Source: Oscillospiraceae bacterium
Lineage (GTDB): Bacteria > Bacillota > Clostridia > Oscillospirales > Oscillospiraceae
Direction of reading: 5' to 3'
Assembly (NCBI GenBank): GCA_017412765.1
Contig: JAFPWN010000007.1
Span: 1 to 45,580, forward strand
DNA length: 45,580 bases
Below, in pieces: positions 29,143-37,467 of this stretch. The notes under the pieces are model-generated. The model saw only the letters and a list, made by a program, of their open reading frames with translations, made no database searches and was not told where the DNA came from. Made by a program: the position numbers and the translations under genes. Every line of letters starts with the position of its first letter. Position 1 is the stretch's first letter.

Positions 29143-30033
29143 ATGAAAAGAAAACTTGAGATCTCCGAGCTTATCTTCAAGATCATAAGCTATACTTTAC
29201 TTACAGTATTTGCTCTGGCTTGCCTCTATCCGTTCGTTTACGCGGTTTCCGCCGCTGTATCCGGAAGAAGCGCGGTCGAGTACGGAAGCATAATCCTCTT
29301 CCCGAAGGACATACAGTTTGACGCCTTCAAGAGAATGTTCAGCGACAATATGTTCTGGAACTCCTATTCAAACACTCTGTTCCTCACTCTCTACGGCACC
29401 ATCTGGGCTCTCGGATATTCTATCCTCGGAGCTTACGCCCTCTCCAAGAGAAGACTTCTCTTCCGTAAGTTCTTCAACTTCTTCCTCGTCTTCACGATGT
29501 GGTTCTCCGCAGGTCTTGTACCTCAGTACCTGAACTACCTGCAGACGAAGGCTGTTTTCAACAGCGTCGGCATCATGGACGATAAGTGGCTCGTCGTTAT
29601 CGCGATGGGCATGGCCGCCATGAACATCATCCTCCTCCGCAATGCCTTCGAGGGCGTTCCGAGCGAGATCGAGGAGGCCGCCATCGTAGACGGCGCCACC
29701 GAGATGCAGGTTCTGAGCCAGGTCTATCTTCCGATGTCCAAGTCAACGATCGCAACCGTCGCGCTGTTCTTCGCGATCAGCCGCTGGAACGGATACTTCT
29801 GGGCACGCCAGATGATCTCCAACTCCAACGAGCATCCGCTTCAGGTTTTCATCCGTCTGAAGCTCGAGCAGTACACCGACCCCGAAGCGATGGCAGGCTG
29901 GAACGAGATCTACGCTTCCGACTCCGTCATCTACGCGCTCATCGTTTGCTCCATCGTACCTATCCTTATCATCTATCCCTTCATCCAGAAGTACTTCGCC
30001 AAGGGCACCAACGTCGGCGGCGTGAAGGAATAA
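29143..30033 (+). CDS. Sugar ABC transporter permease 2 (LplC-like)
   Basis: This 296-residue permease has six membrane helices and the EAA loop EIEEAAIVDGATEMQVLSQV around residue 185. It is the partner of permease 1 and matches LplC/YtcP-type proteins. AGGAGG lies upstream, and the spacing of 18 bp to permease 1 supports one transcript. An intergenic hairpin separates it from the binding protein gene, which probably needs higher expression. Confidence 0.9.
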   Translation: MKRKLEISELIFKIISYTLLTVFALACLYPFVYAVSAAVSGRSAVEYGSIILFPKDIQFDAFKRMFSDNMFWNSYSNTLFLTLYGTIWALGYSILGAYALSKRRLLFRKFFNFFLVFTMWFSAGLVPQYLNYLQTKAVFNSVGIMDDKWLVVIAMGMAAMNIILLRNAFEGVPSEIEEAAIVDGATEMQVLSQVYLPMSKSTIATVALFFAISRWNGYFWARQMISNSNEHPLQVFIRLKLEQYTDPEAMAGWNEIYASDSVIYALIVCSIVPILIIYPFIQKYFAKGTNVGGVKE

Positions 30034-30039
30034 GAGAGT

Positions 30040-30063
30040 TTTTTACCGGCTCGCCGGTGAAAA
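30040..30063 (+). other. Intergenic mRNA hairpin between permease 2 and binding protein
   Basis: A stem with ACCGG/CCGGT at its core, extended by T/A pairs on both sides, has a CTCG loop and no U tract after it. It may be a processing or stability element; a TATAAT at 30088-30093 could also give an internal promoter for the binding-protein gene. Confidence 0.4.
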
Positions 30064-30116
30064 TAAAAAGCCTGTCTTTAATATGCGTATAATCGCAACA
30101 TTTTAAGGAGGAAATT

Positions 30117-32342
30117 ATGAAGAAAACATCCAAGATTCTTGCGATACTTCTTGCAGTATCCATGATCGCTGTTCTGTTTGCCGGCTGCGCGCCCGCAATC
30201 GACGTCCCCGTGACCACCACCCCGTCCACCGGCAATGACACTCCGTCCACCACCCCGTCCACCGGCAATGACACTCCGTCCACCACCCCGTCCACCGGCG
30301 ACGACACCCAGCCGGCCGTTACCGTTGAGCCCCTTACCTATGCTGACGGCACCGTCCTCCGCATGGCTACCGGCTACAACAGCACCAAGACCGGTCTCAG
30401 CTTCGACGCTGAGGTTGCAGGCGAGGGCCTTACCCTTGCAGACGGCAACACCTATCACGCAGGCGACCTCAAGCCGACCTGGGTTGAGATGCAGAAGCGC
30501 CTCAACATCGTGATCGAGGATAAGTATCAGGGCAACTCCGCTGCCAAGGAATATGAGTACTGGCAGGAGCGCCTCGGCGACGTTGATATCGTTTCCGGTA
30601 CCTCCACGAAGCTTACCGAGGCTGGCGAGGCCGGCTCTCTCGTAAACATCGGCGATTATCGCGATCGTATGCCCAACTTCAAGGCTTACCTCGACGCCAA
30701 CCCCATCATCCGCCTCTCCATCACCGGCAACACCTCCACCGGCGCTATCTACTTCAGCCCGTACTTCGACGGTGTCGCCGATATCGAGCGTATGCCCCTT
30801 ATGAGAGCTGACTGGGTTCAGAAGCTCCTTAACGGCGAGGGCGAGTTCACCGCCGCTGCTTCCGGCACCACCGCTGCTCCCGTATATCAGCCCTATATGC
30901 CCACCTCCGGCAAGGTCACCGTGGACGTCGTCAAGGCTGACGGAAGCGGCGTTGAGACCGTAACGAAGGACTATGACGCTGCCGGCAACATCGTTGCAGC
31001 TATGAACGCCAAGGGCGCCATGAGCGGCGTTGAGGCAGTCAACATGCTCCGCAACTACATCGACACTGCTTATGCAGGATACTACGGCACCAACCGTGCT
31101 GACCTCTTCATCGGCCAGAACGCTGCCTGGGACGCTGACGAAATGGTCGCTCTCCTCCGCTGCGTAGTAGCCAATGCTCAGACCCTCAACGGCACTGATT
31201 CCATCCAGGGCCTCTTCTCCCGTGAGGATGATAACACCGCCCGCCGCGCTGATATGGTTCGCTTTGCCGGTCACCTCTTCGGCGTCCGCGGCCTCGAGTC
31301 CCGCAAGGATTACCTCTATGTCGGCGCTGACAACGAGCTCCACGATGCACGTCAGGAGACCGACGCTTACGTCGCTCTTGAGCGTATGCACGCTATGGCT
31401 GAAGAGGGTCTCTTATCCAAGTCCTTCCTCGACTCCTCCAAGGAGTCCAGCTCCACCATGCTCGAGAACGACATGGGCTTCATGAGCTACGACTACAACC
31501 AGACCCAGACCCTTCTTAACGTAACCAAGCTCCAGAACGACGACGGCGAGCTCTACATGGCTGTTATGGTTCCTGTTGCCCGCTGGTTCGACGGCACCGA
31601 TCCTAACGGCGTTTACATGCGCTTTACCGAGTCCTGGCGTTCTGTCAAGACCGACGGTTGGGGACTCTCCAAGGCCGGTATCGGCGATGACGTCAACAAG
31701 CTCAACGCTGCGCTTAGCCTCATCGACTATGCTTACACCGACGAGGGCATGATCCTTCTTACCTATGGTCCTGACGCATGGATCAAGACCAACGCTGACG
31801 GCTCCTTCGTCACCTACGACTTCAACGGCAAGCAGATGCCCCAGATCGCTGATGCTACCTGGGATGAGCTCTGGACATACGGCAAGGGCAACTACACCAA
31901 CTATGCCCGTCAGTACCTCGGCTCCACCCTTTCCTTCGTAAAGCTCCAGTCCTTCGAGTACGCCTGCACCACCGAGGTCGGTAAGATCGGCGCCGGCTAT
32001 ATCTCCAAGGCTATCGCTCTCGGCGTTATCAAGCATCCTGAGCTTGCTCTTGCTGACAACGCATGGTACACCTCCGTCCCGACCATCCTCCCGAACACCA
32101 AGGTTGAGAACGATGAGATCGCAACCTATACTCAGTTCACCTCCAAGGGCAAGTTCTCCACCTCCAAGGGCGATGAGAACATCCTTGTAAACCAGATCGT
32201 CTCCGGCTATGCTGAAGAGGGTATGGCAAATGCTGAGCAGTCTGTAGCAAAGGTCTCCGGCGAGTGGGGCGGCGTCAACGTCCTCGAGCTCCAGAACGAC
32301 GCATGGCATCGTCTCCAGAGCTACTATGATGTCATAAAGTAA
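30117..32342 (+). CDS. Large lipoprotein solute-binding protein (LplA-like)
   Basis: This is a 741-residue extracellular binding protein for the importer. The signal peptide (KKTSKILAILLAVSMIAVLF) ends in lipobox LFAGC with Cys24 as the lipidation site. Residues 34-66 are three copies of an 11-residue Thr/Pro/Ser-rich linker, then comes the mature domain. At more than 500 residues it matches the large LplA/YtcQ type that binds long oligosaccharides; an insertion around residues 260-330 adds length. AAGGAGG precedes the ATG. It is probably the most highly expressed gene of the operon; codons are strongly C-ending. Confidence 0.9.
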   Translation: MKKTSKILAILLAVSMIAVLFAGCAPAIDVPVTTTPSTGNDTPSTTPSTGNDTPSTTPSTGDDTQPAVTVEPLTYADGTVLRMATGYNSTKTGLSFDAEVAGEGLTLADGNTYHAGDLKPTWVEMQKRLNIVIEDKYQGNSAAKEYEYWQERLGDVDIVSGTSTKLTEAGEAGSLVNIGDYRDRMPNFKAYLDANPIIRLSITGNTSTGAIYFSPYFDGVADIERMPLMRADWVQKLLNGEGEFTAAASGTTAAPVYQPYMPTSGKVTVDVVKADGSGVETVTKDYDAAGNIVAAMNAKGAMSGVEAVNMLRNYIDTAYAGYYGTNRADLFIGQNAAWDADEMVALLRCVVANAQTLNGTDSIQGLFSREDDNTARRADMVRFAGHLFGVRGLESRKDYLYVGADNELHDARQETDAYVALERMHAMAEEGLLSKSFLDSSKESSSTMLENDMGFMSYDYNQTQTLLNVTKLQNDDGELYMAVMVPVARWFDGTDPNGVYMRFTESWRSVKTDGWGLSKAGIGDDVNKLNAALSLIDYAYTDEGMILLTYGPDAWIKTNADGSFVTYDFNGKQMPQIADATWDELWTYGKGNYTNYARQYLGSTLSFVKLQSFEYACTTEVGKIGAGYISKAIALGVIKHPELALADNAWYTSVPTILPNTKVENDEIATYTQFTSKGKFSTSKGDENILVNQIVSGYAEEGMANAEQSVAKVSGEWGGVNVLELQNDAWHRLQSYYDVIK
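30216..30314 (+). repeat. Three 33-bp tandem repeats coding the lipoprotein linker
   Basis: The unit encodes TTPSTGNDTPS. The first two copies are identical in protein and almost so in DNA; the third reads TTPSTGDDTQP. Such in-frame repeats can change number by slippage and alter the distance of the binding protein from the membrane. Confidence 0.85.
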
Positions 32343-32371
32343 TCAAAAGAGCGAATTCCTATCTAAAATAA

Positions 32372-32397
32372 CTCCTCCCGGTGAAAACCGGGAGGGG
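32372..32397 (+). other. Stable hairpin after the binding-protein gene
   Basis: The 10-bp stem CTCCTCCCGG/CCGGGAGGGG has loop TGAAAA and no U tract. It could protect the upstream message 3' end. Its left arm is also complementary to the AAGGAGG of the next gene (32408-32414), so alternative pairing could lower translation of the membrane proteins. Confidence 0.5.
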
Positions 32398-32421
32398 GAA
32401 CCCCTTTAAGGAGGTTTGTAC

Positions 32422-33018
32422 ATGTACAAAAAGGAACTGCTATTTCAGAAAATCGTATGCATCGTCATGATCCTGGCGAGCGCACTGGTCTTCATTTACG
32501 CTCTCGGCTTTATGACTGACCTTTACGATTGCTTCTATTACACGATGAGGAACCCCGATAACCTCCTTGAGACTAAGGTACCCGGTTCTATAATTTATTA
32601 TGACGCGCAGGGCTTCAACTCCACGCTTCTTAAGCTTAGCATCGGCCTTATTCTCGTTTCCTGCCTGCTTTTCATCACGAACACCAACGTTCGCAGAAAG
32701 TATTACATCGGAAACTACGTTGCTATCGGTATTTCCGTCGTAGCAAACTTCGGCGTCTTTTTCTGGGCGCACAGCTGGATCGAGTACTTCAAGGGCAGAT
32801 TCCTCACCACCGTAGATTTCGAGGCACTTGAGAAGTATGCAGAGAACCGCAGTAACGTTCTCTACACCAGAAGCACCTTCTGGTTCGATATCCACTGGCT
32901 CGTCTTCGGCGTCCTCCTCTGCGCGACCGTTCTTCTCGTCGTCAACATGGTCTGGAAGCTGAAGCTCATGAAGGAAGAAAAGGCTCTTATCGAAGAGGGA
33001 AAGGGGGCTAAGGCATGA
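32422..33018 (+). CDS. Membrane protein of the transporter operon (A), unknown
   Basis: This 198-residue protein has four predicted helices (about 11-31, 69-86, 97-116, 157-178), an extracytoplasmic loop between helices 1 and 2 and a basic/acidic C-terminal tail. The ATG is seven bases after AAGGAGG. It overlaps membrane protein B by four bases. I do not recognise the family. Its place between the binding protein and ATPase genes suggests an accessory subunit or regulator of the importer. Confidence 0.7.
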   Translation: MYKKELLFQKIVCIVMILASALVFIYALGFMTDLYDCFYYTMRNPDNLLETKVPGSIIYYDAQGFNSTLLKLSIGLILVSCLLFITNTNVRRKYYIGNYVAIGISVVANFGVFFWAHSWIEYFKGRFLTTVDFEALEKYAENRSNVLYTRSTFWFDIHWLVFGVLLCATVLLVVNMVWKLKLMKEEKALIEEGKGAKA

Positions 33019-33509
33019 ACCGCGAAGAGGAAAAACTTATCCAGCGCGACAGAATGCGCTTCACGAAGAACAGCCTTTCATCGACTCTTGTCTATATAGC
33101 CATTCTTTTCGACGTTTTTTTCTTTGTCAGCATATATAAGTCCGACGTCGGCTCCTGGTATTATAACATCCTCATAGGCGCGTCCATTCTCTATAACCTT
33201 ATTTTCATGCTGGCGTCCTTCCTCGCGTCAGAGGGAATCAAGAACTACAAGTTCTCCTTCTCCATAGTGCTGTTTGTACTCGGCGCTATTCAGATTTGCC
33301 GCATATTCATCTATCCGATGATGGCTCACAGCGCAACCGTTGACCTCCAGGGCGAGGCGGTTACCGTTATGGGTGACGGTCAGTTTTTCCGCTGCGTCAT
33401 CTATCTTGTCTGCTCTGCAGCCTGCCTCATCGCTTCTGCGGTGATCGGCGCCATCAGAAGCCGCACTCTCGCAGCTCACATGGCTACCATCACTGAGAAA
33501 GCCGCATAA
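33015..33509 (+). CDS. Membrane protein of the transporter operon (B), unknown
   Basis: This 164-residue protein has four predicted helices (about 22-41, 48-71, 79-101, 124-146) and charged, cytoplasmic-looking ends. It overlaps protein A (ATGA), so the two are translationally coupled and may form a pair. No known motif is visible. The ATPase gene follows after 12 bp. Confidence 0.7.
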   Translation: MNREEEKLIQRDRMRFTKNSLSSTLVYIAILFDVFFFVSIYKSDVGSWYYNILIGASILYNLIFMLASFLASEGIKNYKFSFSIVLFVLGAIQICRIFIYPMMAHSATVDLQGEAVTVMGDGQFFRCVIYLVCSAACLIASAVIGAIRSRTLAAHMATITEKAA

Positions 33510-33521
33510 GGAGGGAAGAAA

Positions 33522-34607
33522 ATGGCAGAAATAAGCGTACAGCACATAGATAAAATCTATGATAATAACGTTCAGGCGGTCTTTGACTTCAACCTCGACG
33601 TTAAGGACGGCGAGCTTATCGTTCTCGTCGGACCCTCCGGCTGCGGAAAGAGTACCACTCTCCGTATGATTGCCGGACTTGAGGATATCTCCGCCGGTAA
33701 GCTTTTACTCGACGGCAAGGATATTACCAAGACCCCCGCGAAGGACCGCGATATGGCCATGGTCTTCCAGTCCTACGCTCTCTACGGTCATATGACCATC
33801 TACGAAAACATGGCTTTCTCCCTTACTCTTCGTAAGGAGAACCCCAACGTTATCCACAAGAAGGTTCTTGCCGCGGCTGAGATCCTCGGTCTTACCTCCC
33901 AGCTCAACAAGAAGCCCTCTCAGCTCTCCGGCGGTCAGCGCCAGCGCGTCGCCATGGGCCGTTCCATCGTCCGCAACCCGAAGGTCTTCCTTTTCGACGA
34001 GCCGCTCTCCAACCTCGACGCCAAGCTCCGCGGAGCTACTAGACGCGAGATCCTGCTCCTCCACAAGAGACTCGGAGCGACGATGCTCTACGTTACCCAC
34101 GACCAGACCGAGGCTCTTACTCTTGCGGACAGGATCGTCTGCATGTCCATGGGTCACGTTCAGCAGGTCGGAACTCCGCTCGAGCTGTACGACAGCCCGG
34201 CGAACATATTCGTAGCAAGCTTTATCGGCCTGCCTCCGATGAACTTCTTTGACGTCAAGGTAAACGGCAAGGAGCTCGTCGGCGATGGCTTCAAGGTACC
34301 CCTCAGTGACGAGGAAGCCGACGTCATAAAGAATTACCAGGGCAAGGAGATCACCCTCGGCGTTCGTCCTGAGGACGTCGTCGATAACGGCGATATCAAG
34401 CTCCGCGTAGTTATGAACGAGAACCTCGGCATGAACACCCTTGTCCACGGTCATATCGGCTCCGCCGATACCGCCGCCCTCAAGCTTACCGCGAAGCTCC
34501 GCGGCTGGGCTGAGTACAAGAACGGCGACACCGTCGGTGTTTCCTTCGGCCGCAAGCATTTCTTCGACAAGGAGACTACCAACGCTATCAGAAAGGGGGC
34601 AAAGTAA
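33522..34607 (+). CDS. ABC transporter ATPase 1 (UgpC/MsmX type)
   Basis: This 361-residue ATPase powers sugar import. Walker A is GPSGCGKSTT, the signature is LSGGQRQRVAMGR, and Walker B is VFLFDEPLSNLDA followed by the switch His (VTHDQTEA). A C-terminal regulatory OB/TOBE region starts near residue 240 (GLPPMNFFDV, then GVRPEDV). Here the ATPase is encoded inside the operon, whereas in many Firmicutes one shared MsmX serves several importers. GGAGGG precedes the ATG. A paralogue is encoded at 40873-41949. Confidence 0.93.
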   Translation: MAEISVQHIDKIYDNNVQAVFDFNLDVKDGELIVLVGPSGCGKSTTLRMIAGLEDISAGKLLLDGKDITKTPAKDRDMAMVFQSYALYGHMTIYENMAFSLTLRKENPNVIHKKVLAAAEILGLTSQLNKKPSQLSGGQRQRVAMGRSIVRNPKVFLFDEPLSNLDAKLRGATRREILLLHKRLGATMLYVTHDQTEALTLADRIVCMSMGHVQQVGTPLELYDSPANIFVASFIGLPPMNFFDVKVNGKELVGDGFKVPLSDEEADVIKNYQGKEITLGVRPEDVVDNGDIKLRVVMNENLGMNTLVHGHIGSADTAALKLTAKLRGWAEYKNGDTVGVSFGRKHFFDKETTNAIRKGAK

Positions 34608-34610
34608 ACT

Positions 34611-35177
34611 ATGGATAAGAAGCCTACATTCGGACAGAGAGTCAAGGAAGCTTGCCGTAAGTTTCTTGTAGCCCTCAAGCGTAAGCCCAACATTATCCCT
34701 ATGGTTGTTTTCGTTATCGCGTTCCTTTTCTACTCTCTGAACCTTGCGAATATCTCCGATACCACCGCTAAGATCCAGGGCGCCGGAATGGGCCTCGTCG
34801 GATTCATCACCATGCTCTTCTCAATGCTCTCTATGGTCTGCTACATGAACGCTTTCCCGCACAGAAAGCCAGTCGTGTGGCCGATGCTCTGCCTCCATAT
34901 AGCGATGGATGGCGTGCTGATATTCTGCGATATCTACTATCGCGGACGTATCCTCGCCGCGCTCACAAGAGCGGAGAGCCCCATCGAGATCACCGCTTCC
35001 ACGGCTTACATTGCCAAGGCCTACAATATGCTCAATACCCATATGGTCATTGTCATCGTCGGCCTCGTGCTCCTCGCTCTGCTTCCGCTCTACTCCAAGC
35101 TCATTCGCAGCATCAAGACCTCTATCGAGGTCGAGGGCAGCGGCAACCTTGGCGAGATCGATATTTCCGCAGAGTAA
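34611..35177 (+). CDS. Membrane protein of the transporter operon (C), unknown
   Basis: This 188-residue protein has a basic N-terminus and four predicted helices (about 27-45, 57-80, 90-108, 142-162), then a polar C-terminal tail ending in acidic residues. It begins three bases after the ATPase stop codon, indicating tight coupling. No family was recognised. Together with A, B and D it forms a group of small four-helix proteins in this operon. Confidence 0.7.
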   Translation: MDKKPTFGQRVKEACRKFLVALKRKPNIIPMVVFVIAFLFYSLNLANISDTTAKIQGAGMGLVGFITMLFSMLSMVCYMNAFPHRKPVVWPMLCLHIAMDGVLIFCDIYYRGRILAALTRAESPIEITASTAYIAKAYNMLNTHMVIVIVGLVLLALLPLYSKLIRSIKTSIEVEGSGNLGEIDISAE

Positions 35178-35195
35178 TTGCGAATACTTAGAGAT

Positions 35196-35219
35196 TGGGA
35201 GGCTCCAACCGGCCTCCCA
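35196..35219 (+). other. Hairpin between membrane proteins C and D
   Basis: An 8-bp stem TGGGAGGC/GCCTCCCA with an 8-nt loop is followed by TTCTTTG. A weak terminator or processing site may reduce expression of the downstream genes. Confidence 0.55.
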
Positions 35220-35261
35220 TTCTTTGAGATAGCGACAATAACAGCTAAAAGGACAATTTTT

Positions 35262-35921
35262 ATGGCTCCCAAGAAGGATTTCGGCATTCACGACACAAAA
35301 GAGCTCCGCGAGACCGCGGACTACTATAAGCTGAACACTAAGGCGGTCAAGGATCTCGCCGAGGCAAATGAGGAAAACAGCCCCGAGGTAAGCGAGCAGG
35401 AGCTGAGAAAGTATCGCTCCGGTCTCAAGATCAAGGTCGCTGACTGGGTTAAAATAATCCTCATAAAGTTCTGGTTTTACGGCGCTGTCTGCTTTTTCTT
35501 CTTCTGGGGACTCGGAAATTATATCACTGCAAACCTTGATATGATGGTGGTGCTGGGATTTGCCATGGGCGCGATCACAGACCTGCTCATCAACAACGTG
35601 ATACGGTTTATCGAAAGCACTCCGGGCGGCTATGACCGCTTTATGATGTTTCCGAAACGCAGGTATTGGACCATTTTTACGAATATCATCTATATGTTTT
35701 TTGTTCTTGCATTCGTAGTCACGACCTATAATGTTCTGAACATAGCGATTCTCGCCGTAATGGGCGGCTCCAGTGACGGAAGCATCCCGGTCGGCGTAGG
35801 CCCGATACTCTTCGGAGTTTTTTCGACAGCGTATGACTCGCTGTTCATCGGAATGAAACGACTCTTCAAAAAAATAATTAAAGACGCTAAAAATGGCGCG
35901 AAAGGCAGCAAAAATGTTTAA
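35262..35921 (+). CDS. Membrane protein of the transporter operon (D), unknown
   Basis: This 219-residue protein has a charged, soluble N-terminal region (1-60) and three or four helices (about 65-88, 92-112, 139-160, possibly 165-190). The ATG at 35262 follows AAAGGAC; the longer frame from 35178 would be translated through the hairpin and is rejected. Its stop overlaps the GH28 start. The final stretch is lysine-rich (KRLFKKIIKDAKNG). Unknown function; context links it to pectin-oligomer uptake. Confidence 0.65.
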   Translation: MAPKKDFGIHDTKELRETADYYKLNTKAVKDLAEANEENSPEVSEQELRKYRSGLKIKVADWVKIILIKFWFYGAVCFFFFWGLGNYITANLDMMVVLGFAMGAITDLLINNVIRFIESTPGGYDRFMMFPKRRYWTIFTNIIYMFFVLAFVVTTYNVLNIAILAVMGGSSDGSIPVGVGPILFGVFSTAYDSLFIGMKRLFKKIIKDAKNGAKGSKNV

Positions 35922-37467
35922 GTTACTCTATTGCAGCTCCACTTCCGCGTGCTTTGAGCTTGAGAACGACGCGCCCTTTTACGCACCGGAAAAGTTCGAG
36001 CTTAAGCTGAACGGCACCACAGCCGGCACCTTTGATTCTAACGTCTTCTCCGCGTTTTCACTCAAACCCGACACCGAATACATAGCCGAGGTCGGCGGCG
36101 ATAAGCTCGCCTTCCGCACAAAAGCCGAAACAGCCGCGATCTCAGTCAAGGACTTCGGCGCGGCCGGCGACGGCGTCACGGAGGATACGGTCGCTATTCA
36201 GACCGCTATCAACTTTATGCCGACGGGCGGCAGACTTTACTTCCCTGAGGGCACCTATCTCACGCTTCCTCTTGCGCTTAAGAGCCATATTACAATAGAG
36301 CTCAGCGAAAAAGCCGTTATCCTCGGCTCCACAGACCGCTCCCGTTATCCGGTAATTCCCGGCAAGGCGCTTGACATCGTTACCGGCGAGGACAGGGAGT
36401 TCGGCATCTTCGAGGGTCAGGTTATGGATATGTACCAGGCGCTTTTCCACGCCGAGTATTGCGACGACATAACCGTTATCGGTCCCGGCGCTCTCGACGG
36501 CAACGCGCAGAACGGCGACTGGTGGGAGGTCTACAAAACCGTCAAGATAGCGCGTCCGCGCGTGCTCTTCACTAACCGCTGCACGAATATCCGCTTCCAC
36601 GGCGTTCAGGTCAGAAACTCTGCCGCCTGGCAGATACACCCGTTCTTCTCGGATGATCTCGGTTTCTACGACGTATCCGTTTCCGCGCCGAAGATCAGCC
36701 CGAATACCGACGCTCTCGACCCCGAAAGCTGCGACAGAGTTGAGATAATCGGCTGCCGCTTCTCCGTGGGCGATGACTGCGTGGCGATAAAGTCCGGCAA
36801 GATCGACCTCGGCAAGAAATACAAAAAGCCCGCCGATCACACAACGATCCGCAACTGCCTCATGGCATACGGTCACGGTTCGGTCGTTATCGGAAGCGAG
36901 ATCGGCGCCGGAATAAATAATCTCAGCGTCAGCCAGTGCTACTTCAAGGCGACAGACCGCGGTCTGCGCATCAAGACCCGCCGCGGAAGAGGCGAGGATT
37001 GCAGGATAACCGGCATCGCATTCGACAACATCGTTATGGAGGACGTTCTCACGCCGATCGTAGTCAACTCCTGGTATAACTGCTGCGACGTCGATAGATT
37101 TTCGGAGTATAATTTCACCCGCAAGGCTCTGCCCGTGGATTACAGAACGCCGCATCTCGGCACATTCGCCTTCCGCAACATGAAATGCACCGGAGCTGAG
37201 GTCGCCGCCTGCTACGTTGACGGACTTCCCGAGGCTCCGATTGAGGAGGTCGCGTTCGAGAACGTGTCCATCAGCTTCAGCCCAGACGCAAAGCCCGGAG
37301 AATGCGCGATGGAGTGCTTCCTCGGCTTTATGAAGAAGGTCGGTCTGCATCTCGAGAACGTTGAGAGAGTGATCCTCAGAAACGTAGACCTCGACGGTGT
37401 TGAGGGCGAGGGACTTATCGCCGTGAACACCGGCAATATAGTAGAGGAGAATTTCAATGTACGATAA
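35914..37467 (+). CDS. GH28 polygalacturonase, cytoplasmic
   Basis: It hydrolyses alpha-1,4 galacturonan linkages. This 517-residue protein has an N-terminal fibronectin-III-like domain (about 1-70) and the GH28 beta-helix with all catalytic motifs: NTDALDP (Asp266), GDDCVAIKSG (Asp287, Asp288), YGHGSVVIGSE (His321) and RGLRIKT (Arg352, Lys354). There is no signal peptide, so it probably acts on imported oligomers, as bacterial exo-type GH28 enzymes do. The start at 35914 follows AAAGG; 35893 is an alternative. It overlaps the GH105 gene by 11 bp. Confidence 0.93.
   Translation: MFKLLYCSSTSACFELENDAPFYAPEKFELKLNGTTAGTFDSNVFSAFSLKPDTEYIAEVGGDKLAFRTKAETAAISVKDFGAAGDGVTEDTVAIQTAINFMPTGGRLYFPEGTYLTLPLALKSHITIELSEKAVILGSTDRSRYPVIPGKALDIVTGEDREFGIFEGQVMDMYQALFHAEYCDDITVIGPGALDGNAQNGDWWEVYKTVKIARPRVLFTNRCTNIRFHGVQVRNSAAWQIHPFFSDDLGFYDVSVSAPKISPNTDALDPESCDRVEIIGCRFSVGDDCVAIKSGKIDLGKKYKKPADHTTIRNCLMAYGHGSVVIGSEIGAGINNLSVSQCYFKATDRGLRIKTRRGRGEDCRITGIAFDNIVMEDVLTPIVVNSWYNCCDVDRFSEYNFTRKALPVDYRTPHLGTFAFRNMKCTGAEVAACYVDGLPEAPIEEVAFENVSISFSPDAKPGECAMECFLGFMKKVGLHLENVERVILRNVDLDGVEGEGLIAVNTGNIVEENFNVR

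Noticed and set aside
30216-30314. Possible CRISPR-like repeats
   Set aside because: Units are directly tandem, in frame and without spacers; they encode a protein linker. No CRISPR array was seen in the window.
30078-31391. Long minus-strand open frame opposite the binding-protein gene
   Set aside because: Valine/glycine-rich shadow created by the C-ending codon bias of the lipoprotein gene; no start signals.
35178-35261. N-terminal extension of membrane protein D
   Set aside because: It would begin at the previous gene's stop and read through an intergenic hairpin; the ATG at 35262 has its own AAAGGAC.
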